Assembly: GCF_020172665.1 (NCBI RefSeq)
Contig: NZ_CP083985.1
Coordinates: 2,410,953-2,474,952 of the forward strand
Reading direction: 5' to 3'
Length of the DNA: 64,000 bases
From: [Mycobacterium] zoologicum
GTDB taxonomy: Bacteria > Actinomycetota > Actinomycetes > Mycobacteriales > Mycobacteriaceae
The position numbers and the translations under genes were made by a program. Of the stretch, positions 1 through 8,387 are shown piece after piece (positions within the stretch are counted from its first letter, which is position 1; each line of letters begins with the position of its first letter). The notes beneath the pieces are model-generated. The model saw only the letters and a list, made by a program, of their open reading frames with translations, searched no databases and was not told the origin of the DNA.

Positions 1-1
1 T

Positions 2-166
2 TGGACGGTCCGCCTGGGCGAAATCGGTTGGGGCGAAACCGTAATCACGCTGCCACTCGGGAACTGGATCGACCGACTCACCGGCCGGCGGTGGTCTGGG
101 ACGGCTCCGGCGGCGGAGTTGTTCGCCGAGTTGCCCGGTGTCCTGCTCGAACGCACTGATGCCTGA
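2..166 (+). CDS. treY: C-terminal end of maltooligosyltrehalose synthase (partial)
   Basis: Only the last 54 residues and a TGA stop lie in the window; the gene enters from the left edge. The fragment reads through a segment like WIDRLTGRRWSG and ends with AELFAELPGVLLER. This resembles the C-terminus of TreY, the enzyme that converts the reducing end of maltodextrins to a trehalose unit. In M. tuberculosis the tre genes lie beside ilvA, as here, but the gene nearest ilvA there is treZ. The choice of treY over treZ is therefore made from the tail sequence alone and is moderate. Nothing can be said about the catalytic domain. Confidence 0.55.
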   Translation, partial: WTVRLGEIGWGETVITLPLGNWIDRLTGRRWSGTAPAAELFAELPGVLLERTDA

Positions 167-313
167 GTGCGCGGTTCCCCGTTCTGCCGGCTGTCGACAG
201 CTGACGGGCGTTATAGCCCGGCCCGGTCTCGTGTTGCTCCGGGTAACCTGGCTGATCAGGCGGTAGTTTGCGTTCACAGTATTCAACATCTGATACGGCA
301 GGGCCGGTGAGCG

Positions 314-1102
314 GTGAATGGCTTAGGCAAGGGATTGGCGGTGATGGCGAGCATCACCGTGGCAATGGTGTTGCATCCCGCTCCGGCCCGCGGGGCCGGC
401 ATTACCTACACAATCGAATCGTTCGACTTCGACGGCGTCATGGGCGTTTCGATGTCGGTGACCCAGAAGCAGTTGGGCGGTAGGTTATGTCCCTGTGTCA
501 AGGTGCCCTACCCCGCTGATGGACTCCACAATGACGAAGGAGCAGCGGCGATAGCCAATGCGCCGTTGCGCGCCGGTGACACCGTGCTCGGGTTCAGTCT
601 CGGTTCGCAGGTGATCTCGCTCTACCTGGCTCGGCATACTCCCCCGCCCGGGGTGCGGTTCGTGTTGCTGGGTGACACGTTTGCGCGCAATGACGAGCTC
701 GTCGCCGCCGGGCAGGGCGTTCCCGCCGACATCGCGAACCCGGTCACGCTGGTGGCCCGGGAATACGACGGGTGGAGTGACGCTCCTACCAACAAGGCCT
801 CCCCCCACTACCGGCTGGCCCTGCAGAACGCCCAGGCGGGCGCGGGCACCATTCACGACTATGTGAACGCCCGCCTCGACGATCCGGCCAACGTGGTACG
901 AACTCGAGGCAACATCACCACGGTCTTGATCCCGACCCAGCAACTGCCTTTGAACATCGGGTTGCGAAAGTCGGGGCGCAGCGCGGAGGCCGACCGGCTC
1001 GACGCCGAACAGCGCCCGCTCATCGACAGTGCCTACGACCGGCCCGGACCGACGCCCGACCAGCTGGCGGCGTCGACTGGCCAGCAGGTCGGAAGCCATT
1101 GA
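314..1102 (+). CDS. Secreted PE-PPE-domain serine hydrolase
   Basis: 262 residues. The N-terminus (MNGLGKGLAVMASITVAMVL followed by APARG) looks like a cleavable signal peptide. The rest resembles the PE-PPE domain (PF08237), an alpha/beta-hydrolase fold related to cutinases. The nucleophile elbow is GFSLGS near residue 94, a GxSxxS form, preceded by a short strand ending in DTVLGFS. A VLLGDTF segment follows, also typical of the family. No PE or PPE module is fused to it, so it is a free-standing secreted hydrolase. Family members are proposed to be esterases acting on acyl lipids; the substrate here is unknown. It converges on ilvA (34 bp between stops). A second family member lies at 23728-25200. 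Confidence 0.8.
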   Translation: MNGLGKGLAVMASITVAMVLHPAPARGAGITYTIESFDFDGVMGVSMSVTQKQLGGRLCPCVKVPYPADGLHNDEGAAAIANAPLRAGDTVLGFSLGSQVISLYLARHTPPPGVRFVLLGDTFARNDELVAAGQGVPADIANPVTLVAREYDGWSDAPTNKASPHYRLALQNAQAGAGTIHDYVNARLDDPANVVRTRGNITTVLIPTQQLPLNIGLRKSGRSAEADRLDAEQRPLIDSAYDRPGPTPDQLAASTGQQVGSH

Positions 1103-1135
1103 GATGAGAATTCATCCGCCGGGATTGCGCTGGCT

Positions 1136-2425
1136 TCAGAGCAGATAGCGGTACGCCGGCGACCCCGGCGCCAGGGTTTCGACGTGGATGTGCGAGGAGC
1201 GCATCCGGGCCAGCAGACCGTCCAGATCGGCCGCCGACCCCAGTTGCACGCCGACCAGCGCCTCGCCGGTCTCCCGGTTGTTGCGCTTGACGTACTCGAA
1301 CAAGGTGATGTCGTCGTTGGGACCGAGCACCTCGTCGAGGAATCGCCGCAGAGCGCCCGGCTCCTGGGGGAAGTCGACCAGGAAGTAGTGCTTGAGGCCC
1401 AGGTGCACCAGCGAACGTTCCAGCACCTCGCCGTAGCGTGACACGTCGTTGTTGCCGCCGGAGATCAGACAGACCACCGTCGAGCCCGGCGTGATGTCGG
1501 CCTCCATCAGACCGGCCACTGACAACGCGCCCGCCGGCTCGGCGATGATGCCCTCGTTCTGGTAGAGGTCGAGCATCGCGGTGCACACCGCACCCTCGTC
1601 GACGGTGGCCACCGACACCATGTCGCCGGCTGCTGAGAGCACCTCGAACGGCAGCGCCCCGGCCCGCTTGACGGCCGCACCGTCGACGAATTGGTCGACG
1701 TGATCCAGGGTCACCAGCTCACCGGTGCTCAATGCGGCCATCATCGCCGCGGCCCCGGCCGGCTCGATCCCCAGCACGGCGGTGTTGGCGGTGCGCTCGG
1801 CCAGATACGAGGTGATCCCGGAGATGCAGCCCCCGCCGCCGACCGGAACGATCACCAGATCCGGCTCGCCGCCGAGTTGGTCGAGCAGCTCGACGGCGAT
1901 GGTGCCCTGACCGGCCATGGTGCGCAGGTCGTCATAGGGCGGCACCAGAGTGGCGCCGGTGCGGGCGACGTCGTCCAGCGCGGCCTCGGCCGCCATGTCG
2001 TAGGTGGCCCCGCAGACGATCAGCTCGATGAAGTCACCGCCGTGGAAGCGGATCCGGTCGCGCTTCTGCTTGGGCGTCTTGGCGGGTACGTAAACCCTGC
2101 CGTGGACACCCAATGACCGGCAGGCATAGGCGAAGCCCTGCGCGTGATTGCCGGCCGACGAGCACACCACACCGGCGGCCAACTCCGCCTCGGTCAGCTG
2201 GACCAGCAGGTTGTAGGCGCCGCGCAGCTTGTAGGACCGCACCGACATCAGGTCCTCGCGCTTGAGGTAGACGTTGGCACCGGTGATCTGCGACAACCGG
2301 TCGCTGTGCTGCAGTGGGGTGGGTGCCACCACGCCGGCGATCCGCGTGGCCGCCGCGTCGATGTCGGCCGCTGTCAACGGGCCGTTCGCGGGGCGACTTC
2401 GGTTCGAGCGCAATTCGGCGGACAC
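1136..2425 (-). CDS. ilvA: Threonine ammonia-lyase (threonine deaminase)
   Basis: 429 residues. IlvA deaminates L-threonine to 2-oxobutanoate, the first committed step of isoleucine synthesis, using pyridoxal phosphate in the cytoplasm. The catalytic domain carries VYLKREDL and then SYKLRGA, whose lysine should form the Schiff base, followed by SAGNHAQG and the glycine-rich PLP-phosphate loop VPVGGGGC. The C-terminal ~85 residues (from LKHYFLVDFPQEPG) form a single ACT-like regulatory domain and end in YRYLL. The length fits the short single-ACT form of Actinobacteria and Bacillus, not the 514-residue E. coli enzyme. Its position next to the Rv1558-type nitroreductase matches M. tuberculosis. 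Confidence 0.95.
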   Translation of the reverse strand: MSAELRSNRSRPANGPLTAADIDAAATRIAGVVAPTPLQHSDRLSQITGANVYLKREDLMSVRSYKLRGAYNLLVQLTEAELAAGVVCSSAGNHAQGFAYACRSLGVHGRVYVPAKTPKQKRDRIRFHGGDFIELIVCGATYDMAAEAALDDVARTGATLVPPYDDLRTMAGQGTIAVELLDQLGGEPDLVIVPVGGGGCISGITSYLAERTANTAVLGIEPAGAAAMMAALSTGELVTLDHVDQFVDGAAVKRAGALPFEVLSAAGDMVSVATVDEGAVCTAMLDLYQNEGIIAEPAGALSVAGLMEADITPGSTVVCLISGGNNDVSRYGEVLERSLVHLGLKHYFLVDFPQEPGALRRFLDEVLGPNDDITLFEYVKRNNRETGEALVGVQLGSAADLDGLLARMRSSHIHVETLAPGSPAYRYLL

Positions 2426-2453
2426 CGCAATATGGTGCCACCCAGCTGCGGGT

Positions 2454-2891
2454 TCAGCCCACCGGGGTCAGCACGAACACCGGGATCTGCCGGTCGGTCT
2501 TCGTCTGGTAGTCGGCGTAGTCGGGGTAGGCCGCCACCGCGCGCTCCCACCACTGCGCCTTCTCATCGCCGAATACCTCGCGTGCCTCGTAGTCGCCGGT
2601 GACGGTGCCGTCCTGCAGCTCGACCCGCGGGTTCTTGACGACGTTGTAGTACCAGACCGGGTTCTTCGGGGCCCCGCCGAGCGAGGCGACGATGGCGTAC
2701 TGGCCGTCGTGCTCCACCCGCATCAGCGGCGTCTTGCGCAGCTTCCCGGTCTTGGCACCGACGCTGGTCAGCAGGATCACCCGCATACCACGCATCTCGG
2801 TGCCCTCGGTGCCGCCGGACGCCATGATCTGCTCGGCGTTCTTGCGGGCCCAATCCAATGTTCCGGGTGCGTATTCTCCGCTCAGTGGCAT
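2454..2891 (-). CDS. Deazaflavin (F420)-dependent nitroreductase family protein
   Basis: 145 residues, homologous to Rv1558, which also sits beside ilvA in M. tuberculosis. It belongs to the Ddn / DUF385 family of split-beta-barrel F420-dependent reductases. Family signatures are visible: [15 protein letters not shown] in the first half, which lines the cofactor phosphate site, then [17 protein letters not shown], then a conserved [17 protein letters not shown] at the C-terminus. Members reduce quinones or nitroimidazoles; the natural substrate here is not evident. It lies 28 bp upstream of ilvA on the same strand and may be co-transcribed with it. Confidence 0.88.
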   Translation of the reverse strand: MPLSGEYAPGTLDWARKNAEQIMASGGTEGTEMRGMRVILLTSVGAKTGKLRKTPLMRVEHDGQYAIVASLGGAPKNPVWYYNVVKNPRVELQDGTVTGDYEAREVFGDEKAQWWERAVAAYPDYADYQTKTDRQIPVFVLTPVG

Positions 2892-2968
2892 TCCGCCAGC
2901 CTAGCTCGCCCGCCCGATTCGGCGGCGTGTCCAGTGGGTTTCGGGTGGCCAAACAATTCGTTATCGAC

Positions 2969-2974
2969 TACCGT
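2969..2974 (+). promoter_or_regulatory. Candidate -10 element of a leaderless promoter
   Basis: TACCGT matches the mycobacterial TANNNT -10 consensus and ends exactly 7 nt before the ATG at 2982. No Shine-Dalgarno sequence precedes that ATG. This spacing is expected if transcription starts at or next to the A of the start codon. Sequence match only. Confidence 0.4.
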
Positions 2975-2981
2975 CAACGTC

Positions 2982-3191
2982 ATGACCACCGTCCATCGCC
3001 CCCGGCAGCAGGTGCCGATCGCGGGTGTGCCGTGGCCGCTGTACAAGCTGGTCGCGCTGGTCGTCGGGCTGATCACGCTGCTGGGGGTCGGGCTCCTCAC
3101 CGCCAGCGCTTCGGCCGCGGTGTTGTCCGCGGCCGCGGCCTGCACCGCGGTGTGGCTCGGGCTGGGGGCCGTGCAGCCGCCGCGGCGGTAG
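2982..3191 (+). CDS. Small membrane protein, unknown function
   Basis: 69 residues starting at ATG 2982. After a short polar N-terminus (MTTVHRPRQQVP) there are one long or two short hydrophobic segments, roughly residues 19-43 and 45-62, and then a basic tail ending in QPPRR. This suggests a small inner-membrane protein with a two-helix hairpin. I do not recognise a family. The start was chosen because a TACCGT -10-like motif lies 7 nt upstream and the hydrophobic pattern begins shortly after. It is transcribed away from the nitroreductase gene and converges on the DUF488 gene. Confidence 0.6.
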   Translation: MTTVHRPRQQVPIAGVPWPLYKLVALVVGLITLLGVGLLTASASAAVLSAAAACTAVWLGLGAVQPPRR

Positions 3192-3203
3192 GCCAGGCAA
3201 CTC

Positions 3204-3713
3204 TCAACCGTCGTACACCAACACGTCGCCGTCGACGCGGGCCTCGTCCGTGGGCCGGTGCTCCCGCAGTTTTCCGTCGTGCATCAGGTGGCGTACTTCG
3301 ATCCCGCGGACCAGGGTCAGATAGTCGGCGATCAACCTGCGGTGGCAGCGCCACCACACCGTCTCGGCGCACATCACCGACGTCTGTTCGGTGGCCGCGC
3401 CCGCCAGCAGTTCGTCCACCGCGGCCCGGAACTCGGGCGAGCGCATATAACCGGCATACCCGCGAAACGAATCATTGCGCAGCCCCACATCCGGACTGTC
3501 CTTCGTGGCCCGCCGCCACCCACCCAGCCGCGGCTCCCACCGGTAGCCGATTCCGGCCTGCGGCAACCAGTTCGCCATGGCCTCGCGGGTGCTCTCGGGA
3601 TTGTGTCGGCTTCCCGGTGCGGTGCGGACGTCGACCAGGTTCCGAACACCGGCACCGGTCAGCAGTGTGGTGATCTCGGCCGCATCGGCGGTGCCGTGAC
3701 CGAAGGTGAAAAT
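3204..3713 (-). CDS. DUF488 family protein with no canonical start codon
   Basis: Coding similarity to DUF488 begins near 3713 with FTFGHGTADAAE and continues through LVDVRTAPGSRHNP, SFRGYAGYM and the diagnostic CAETVWWRCHRRL, so the ATG at 3578 is too far inside the domain to be the true start. Between the upstream in-frame TAG (3735-3737) and 3578 there is no ATG, GTG or TTG. The possible starts are an ATT at 3711-3713, an ACG at 3723-3725 that has AGGGGA about 5 nt upstream, or rare CTG codons further in. That TAG is the stop of fadD11, in the same frame. Function of the family is unknown. The 5' limit given is approximate. Confidence 0.7.
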   Translation of the reverse strand: MFTFGHGTADAAEITTLLTGAGVRNLVDVRTAPGSRHNPESTREAMANWLPQAGIGYRWEPRLGGWRRATKDSPDVGLRNDSFRGYAGYMRSPEFRAAVDELLAGAATEQTSVMCAETVWWRCHRRLIADYLTLVRGIEVRHLMHDGKLREHRPTDEARVDGDVLVYDG

Positions 3714-3734
3714 GGTTGGTGCCGTGGCAGTCCC

Positions 3735-5588
3735 CTATCCGACGGCCACCGTCGACGGCGCGGCGCCGGTGGTACTCGGTTCGTGGACGCGCGGACTCGG
3801 CTCGGCGGCGTAGAGTTCCTCGATCTCCTCGGCGTACTTCGCGGCGATGGGCCGGCGCTTGAGTTTCATGGTCAACGTGACCTCGTCACCGCCGGGCTCC
3901 CACAGCGTGGGCAGGACCTGGAAGCGCTTGATCTGTTCGACCCGGGAGAGTTTGGTGTTTCCCTCGGCCACCCCGGCGGCTATCCGTGCGATCACCGTCG
4001 GGTCGGCCGCCAGCGCAGCCGGCGTCGCCTCTTGCAACCCGAGCGCAGCGGCATGCGGCGCCACCGACTCGGCGTCGAACACCATCAGCGCGGTGTTGTA
4101 CGGCCGGCCGTCGCCGATGGTGACCATCGCCCCGATCAACGGGCACGCGCCGAGGATGGCGTTCTCAATGTTGGCCGGCGACATGTTCTTTCCGCCGGCG
4201 TTGATGATCAGTTCCTTCTTGCGGTCCACCACCCGCAGATAGCCCTCGGCATCTTGTTTCAGGATGTCGCCGGTGTGCAGCCAACCGTCGGCATCGATCG
4301 TCTCGGCGGTCTTGGCCGGCTCCTTGCGATAGCCCCGCATCACCAACGGACCACGCACCAGGAACTCGCCGTCATCGGCGATCCGGGACTCCAGGCCCGG
4401 CAACAGCTTTCCGACCGTTCCCAGACGTCCCTCCCTCGGATGCATCGACGAAGCGGCACAACTGAGCTCGGACATGCCCCACACCTCGGCGATCGGAATC
4501 CCGATCCCGGCGAAGAAGCTCAGGGTTTCGCCCGGTATGGGTGCGGCACCCGAGACCGCCCAGCGCAGTTCGTCCAGCCCGATCTTCGCCCGCAGCGCGG
4601 ACAGCACCAGTTCGTCGGCGGTCGCCCATTCCGCCGCGAGTTCCGCGGACGGCTCCTGGTGGGCGAGCATCGCCGCGCCCCGCTGGGCCGCGACCCCCAA
4701 CGCCCATTGCAGGGCGGCGCGGCGCAACTCGTCCGGCTCGCCTGTGACCGCGAGTTCGATTGCGGCCTTGAGCTTCTCCCAGACCCGGGGCACGGCAGCC
4801 CAGATGGTCGGCCGCACATCGGCCAGTGCCGCACCGATGGCGGGCGCCTCGGGAACGGTGGTGACCTGGACGCCGAACACCTCCTGGTTGTAGAGCGCCA
4901 TGGTCCGGTCGGCGATGTGCGCCGAGGGCAGATAGGAGGTGATGCGGTCCCCGAATTGCACCCCGAGTACGCCGTCGAGAGCCGCGGCCTCGAACAGCAG
5001 ATTGGTGTGGGTCATCTCCACCCCCTTGGGGGTGCCGGTGGTCCCGGAGGTGTAGATCAGCGTAACGATGTCGTCGGGCCGCACCGCGCGCCAGCTGGCG
5101 TCGAAGTCGAAGTCCGGATCAGCGGCTGCCAGCAGTTCTTCGACGGACAGGGTGCCCTCGGGGTGCCCGTCGATGCAGACGATGTGTTCGATGGCAGCTC
5201 CGCTGGCCCGGATGCGTTCGACGTATTGCTCTTCGCAGATCACCAGTTTGGTGCCGGCATTGCCGAACAGGTAGGTCAGTTGCTCGGCTGGCAGGGTGTT
5301 GTACACCGAGAACGAGGTGGCACCGACGTGCTGGGCGCCGACTTCGAGTGGATAGAACTCGACCCGGTTGCCCATCATCAACGAGACGGTGTCGCCGCGA
5401 CGCACCCCCAGCCCCGCCAGGCCCGCCGCCACCTGACGGACTTGGGCGGCGTACTCCCGCCAGGTCAACGTCTGAGTGCCACCGACCGTGCGCAGCGCGA
5501 CCGCGTCCGGATCGACGGCCGCCATGCGCTGGAACGCCTGGCACAGTGTGTCCGGGCCGCTTAAGCCCCGCGGCGCCTGATCGGTCAT
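3735..5588 (-). CDS. fadD11: Long-chain fatty acid-CoA ligase, FadD11-like
   Basis: 617 residues. It is an acyl-adenylate-forming enzyme of the ANL superfamily that activates fatty acids with ATP and CoA. The AMP-binding signature YTSGTTGTPKG lies near residue 185. A second core motif, WGMSELSC, is near residue 375. GWLHTGDI and VDRKKELIINAGGKNMSP (hinge and C-terminal domain) follow at about 435-475, and a K-containing LKRRPIA lies close to the end. The synteny with dnaE1, Rv1558 and ilvA is that of M. tuberculosis fadD11. Its ATG overlaps the TGA of the upstream enoyl-CoA hydratase gene (ATGA, 5585-5588), so the two are translationally coupled. It stops at TAG 3735-3737, after which the DUF488 frame continues directly. 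Confidence 0.85.
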   Translation of the reverse strand: MTDQAPRGLSGPDTLCQAFQRMAAVDPDAVALRTVGGTQTLTWREYAAQVRQVAAGLAGLGVRRGDTVSLMMGNRVEFYPLEVGAQHVGATSFSVYNTLPAEQLTYLFGNAGTKLVICEEQYVERIRASGAAIEHIVCIDGHPEGTLSVEELLAAADPDFDFDASWRAVRPDDIVTLIYTSGTTGTPKGVEMTHTNLLFEAAALDGVLGVQFGDRITSYLPSAHIADRTMALYNQEVFGVQVTTVPEAPAIGAALADVRPTIWAAVPRVWEKLKAAIELAVTGEPDELRRAALQWALGVAAQRGAAMLAHQEPSAELAAEWATADELVLSALRAKIGLDELRWAVSGAAPIPGETLSFFAGIGIPIAEVWGMSELSCAASSMHPREGRLGTVGKLLPGLESRIADDGEFLVRGPLVMRGYRKEPAKTAETIDADGWLHTGDILKQDAEGYLRVVDRKKELIINAGGKNMSPANIENAILGACPLIGAMVTIGDGRPYNTALMVFDAESVAPHAAALGLQEATPAALAADPTVIARIAAGVAEGNTKLSRVEQIKRFQVLPTLWEPGGDEVTLTMKLKRRPIAAKYAEEIEELYAAEPSPRVHEPSTTGAAPSTVAVG

Positions 5589-6385
5589 TGCGACTCTCCT
5601 CTACGTGCGCTGTGGCGGGTCAGATACGCCGTTGCGGCGTCACGGGATTCGGGGTCGAGCAAAGCGGTGACCAGACTGTCGGCGTCGCTCCAACAGCGGG
5701 CTGTGGCCACCATGCCCTCGGTGACCGCGTTGGTGTGACGCTTGGTGGCGGTCAGGGTGAGCGCCGACTTGGTGAGCAGTTGGCGCACCAGGTCTTCGAC
5801 CTCGGCATCGAGATCCGGCTCGGGCACCACCCGGTTGAGAAAACCGGCCGCCTTGGCCTCGGCCGGTCCGAACGGCCGGCAGGTCATCACCAATTCCTTG
5901 GTCAGCGCCGGGCCGATCTCTCGCACCAGCCGTGGGATGCCGCCCCAGGCCAGTGGAATGCCGAGATCGACTTCGGGAATGGAGAATCGCGTCGTGTCGG
6001 CGGCCACTCGCAGATCGCAGGCGGCGGCCAGCACCACTCCACCGCCGACACAGTGCCCGTGCAGGCGGGCCACCGTCACCGCGGTCATGGCCTCGACCGC
6101 ATCGGCCATCCGTCTCCCCGCGTCGGCGGCATCTCGCGGGGTCACCGATCCGGGCCCGGCTCCGGTGAACGCGGCCAGGTCAGCGCCGGCGCTGAACGCT
6201 CGACCGTTGCCGGCGACGACCACCACCTTGACCTGCGGACGGGCGTCGAACCAGCGTGCGGCATCGGCGAGTTCGGTCAGGGTCACCACGCCCAGCGGAT
6301 TGAGCTTGTCCGCCCGGTTCAACGTGATCGAACCCCTAGGGCCGTCGGCCACCACCGCCAGGGTGCTCGCCTGCTGCGTTTCCAT
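5585..6385 (-). CDS. Enoyl-CoA hydratase/isomerase family protein
   Basis: 266 residues from the ATG at 6385, where the protein begins METQQAST. The crotonase fold is clear: ITLNRADKLNPLG at the N-terminus, the first oxyanion-hole motif GRAFSAGADLAAF near residue 55, and the second, HCVGGGVVLAAACDLR, near residue 105, followed by FSIPEVDLGIPLAWGG. The usual second catalytic glutamate position reads E-V-D-L-G in that last motif. It probably hydrates or isomerises enoyl-CoA in beta-oxidation or a related pathway. It is the first gene of a coupled operon with fadD11. A longer in-frame version to 6454 is possible, but its extra residues look non-homologous. Confidence 0.88.
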   Translation of the reverse strand: METQQASTLAVVADGPRGSITLNRADKLNPLGVVTLTELADAARWFDARPQVKVVVVAGNGRAFSAGADLAAFTGAGPGSVTPRDAADAGRRMADAVEAMTAVTVARLHGHCVGGGVVLAAACDLRVAADTTRFSIPEVDLGIPLAWGGIPRLVREIGPALTKELVMTCRPFGPAEAKAAGFLNRVVPEPDLDAEVEDLVRQLLTKSALTLTATKRHTNAVTEGMVATARCWSDADSLVTALLDPESRDAATAYLTRHSARRGESQ

Positions 6386-6458
6386 GTGATCGAACTTAGC
6401 GGCGCCACCCCGATGCCGATGCGGGTTTGGGTTCCCGTGTCGGTCGGCGGTCATCGCC

Positions 6459-6464
6459 TACCGT
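6459..6464 (+). promoter_or_regulatory. Candidate -10 element of a leaderless promoter
   Basis: TACCGT ends exactly 7 nt before ATG 6472, the same hexamer and spacing as upstream of the gene at 2982. No Shine-Dalgarno sequence is present. Confidence 0.4.
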
Positions 6465-6471
6465 GGATGCC

Positions 6472-7305
6472 ATGCCGATTCCCGTCACCGAGTTCAGCCT
6501 CCTCGAGCAGACCGCGTTTCTGACCGCCTACGCCCGGGCATTGGACAACCGGGCGGAGGTGCCGATACTCGGCGACGAGCTCTCCGACCGGGTCGTCGGG
6601 CTCATCGACTACGACTTCGCGGCATTCAGGATCCCGGCCAGTGTGGTGCGCCAGACCGCGTTGCGGGCCAAGCTGCTCGACGACCGGGTCCGCACGTTCA
6701 CCTCCACCAACCCCGACGCCGTCGTGGTGGATCTCGGCGCCGGGCTGGGCGAACCGATGGTGCGGGTGGCGCCACCGGCGGGGGTCGACTGGTACAGCAT
6801 CGACCTGCCGCACGTGATCGCGCTGCGCGAGAAGTTGCTGACGGCTCCCGACGGTGAGCACCTGGTGGCGGCCGATCTGACGTCGGGTGACTGGATCGCC
6901 GGTATCCCGGTTGGCCGGCCCACCATGGTGATTGCCGACGGCCTGTTCGCGTTTCTCACCGAGGCGCAGGTCATAGCGCTGTTCGGGCAGATCATCGACC
7001 GCGTCGGCACCGGCGAGTTGGCGTTCAACGATTACGGCCAGGTCGGCGTGCTCAGTTCGCTCGGGATGAAGCTGGCTCCGCGCGGCATGTTCACCGTGCT
7101 GCGCCAGGTCTGGGCCAACCCCGGATTCAGCGACCCGCGGACCCCGCAACGCTGGGACCCTCGACTGCGACTGGTCGAGCAGGCCTGCCTGGCGCATGCC
7201 GCCGAGGTCGATTCCTTCCCCAGCGCGGCCCGGGTGGTGACCCGGCTTGCCGGCCGATTCAAGTCGGTGGCCGGCAAGGCCCGGGTGCTGCGCTACAAAT
7301 TCTGA
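6472..7305 (+). CDS. SAM-dependent methyltransferase, LCM family
   Basis: 277 residues from ATG 6472. It resembles the leucine-carboxyl-methyltransferase-like family (PF04072) that is expanded in mycobacteria. Visible signatures are VVVDLGAGLGEPMVR near residue 85 (SAM-binding glycine loop), DWYSIDLPHVIALRE near 110 (acidic residue binding the SAM ribose), and VIADGLFAFLTEAQV near 150. The methyl acceptor is unknown. The ATG at 6472 was preferred over an upstream in-frame TTG (6427) because of a TACCGT motif 7 nt upstream and family length. It is divergent from the enoyl-CoA hydratase gene. Confidence 0.82.
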   Translation: MPIPVTEFSLLEQTAFLTAYARALDNRAEVPILGDELSDRVVGLIDYDFAAFRIPASVVRQTALRAKLLDDRVRTFTSTNPDAVVVDLGAGLGEPMVRVAPPAGVDWYSIDLPHVIALREKLLTAPDGEHLVAADLTSGDWIAGIPVGRPTMVIADGLFAFLTEAQVIALFGQIIDRVGTGELAFNDYGQVGVLSSLGMKLAPRGMFTVLRQVWANPGFSDPRTPQRWDPRLRLVEQACLAHAAEVDSFPSAARVVTRLAGRFKSVAGKARVLRYKF

Positions 7306-7353
7306 GGCGCCAACTCGGTCACATCGGGGCGATCGAGACGAGCTGCTTACGTG

Positions 7354-8094
7354 TCAGAACAGTGACACTGCCCCGTCGAGGTACTGCGACGGGTCGAAGT
7401 CGATCCCAGCGAACGGGTCGGCGGGAAGGACGTAGTTGGGGACCGCCGCTTCGGTCAATCCGGAGTGGAACAGGCTGTTCCACAGGAACATCGGACTCGA
7501 ATCACCGACCTGGATGTAGTCGGCGGAGACACCGTCGACCGTTACGACGGTGTTCGTAAAGTCCGGGGTCGAGAAGACCCAGTAGGTCGCATCGTGAGGT
7601 CCGACGTTGTCCATGGTCAAGCTGGTGAAGGCGCCATCGAAGTAGCTGAGCTTCTGCACCGTAACCCCGGACAGGTCGTCGAACCATCCCAGATCGAGAC
7701 CATTGGAGGCCTCGGCATTGGGCACGAAGTCTCCGTATTGGTAGGTCGAACTGGTAAGCAGCGTCGACCAGAAGTCATCGATCTTGATGTTGTAGCTGCC
7801 GGCATCGGTCACCGTGCCGTCGTCCGAGGTGTACTGGACGTTGTAGACCTGGTCGCCCTTCCAGTCGGTGATCCATGGGCGAACCCCACCGTATTGCCAG
7901 TCGCTCAGGTTCTCCGGACCCATCACCAGGCAGACTGCGCCGTCGCAGGTCTCATAAGGGCCGCCCCCGAAGCCCGGTGCGATGCCGTTCTCACTTCCAG
8001 CAGCGTTTGCTGTCGACATCGACAAGGCGATTGCAACAAACGCTCCAGCCGCGCCCACCCCGCTCAGGGTAAGAAAACGACGCGATTTCCACAT
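7354..8094 (-). CDS. Exported protein of unknown function
   Basis: 246 residues from ATG 8094, which has GGAGG 5 nt upstream. The N-terminus MWKSRRFLTLSGVGAAGAF then IALSMSTANAA is a clear signal peptide with an A-x-A cleavage site. The mature protein is acidic and rich in Asp, Tyr, Trp, Ser and Gly, with two early cysteines (YETCDGAVC) likely to form a disulfide. I recognise no catalytic motif. The aromatic and acidic composition suggests a beta-rich secreted protein. A second exported protein of similar size and composition lies at 38490-39215, but I cannot show the two are homologous. Confidence 0.75.
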   Translation of the reverse strand: MWKSRRFLTLSGVGAAGAFVAIALSMSTANAAGSENGIAPGFGGGPYETCDGAVCLVMGPENLSDWQYGGVRPWITDWKGDQVYNVQYTSDDGTVTDAGSYNIKIDDFWSTLLTSSTYQYGDFVPNAEASNGLDLGWFDDLSGVTVQKLSYFDGAFTSLTMDNVGPHDATYWVFSTPDFTNTVVTVDGVSADYIQVGDSSPMFLWNSLFHSGLTEAAVPNYVLPADPFAGIDFDPSQYLDGAVSLF

Positions 8095-8387
8095 AACTGC
8101 CTCCGTGATCGTTTGTTGCACATGCGCACCTGTGATCGCTCTGGTGCTCAGACGTTACACCGGTGTTGCCTAGGATTGCCATCCGAATCTAACGGAAAAT
8201 CATGCTAGTGGTGAACCTACGGTCTGTTCTAACCGGATGCTTCATCTGTCTCGCCTCCCACCTGCGTCACGCCAGATGTGTGGGAAGTTTCAGACGGTAC
8301 TCCGGCGATGCACTGTTGTTACCAAGAACGGACGTTAACGTTATGTAGAGGTTCAGGCTTCCGCCCACACCTGCCCGACCAGCGTCT
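8095..8387. other. Intergenic region between exported-protein and MerR genes
   Basis: About 290 bp without a convincing gene. The left end holds the GGAGG ribosome-binding site of the exported-protein gene, and its promoter is presumably here too. No hairpin, repeat or conserved small ORF is evident. Confidence 0.5.

Noticed and set aside
3204-3578. DUF488 gene starting at the ATG at 3578
   Set aside because: The DUF488 fold clearly starts about 45 codons earlier (FGHGTADAAE and LVDVRTAPGSR), so this ATG is internal.
3258-5564. A 768-codon plus-strand frame opposite fadD11 and the DUF488 gene
   Set aside because: Antisense shadow; the minus strand has the AMP-binding and DUF488 motifs in the correct order.
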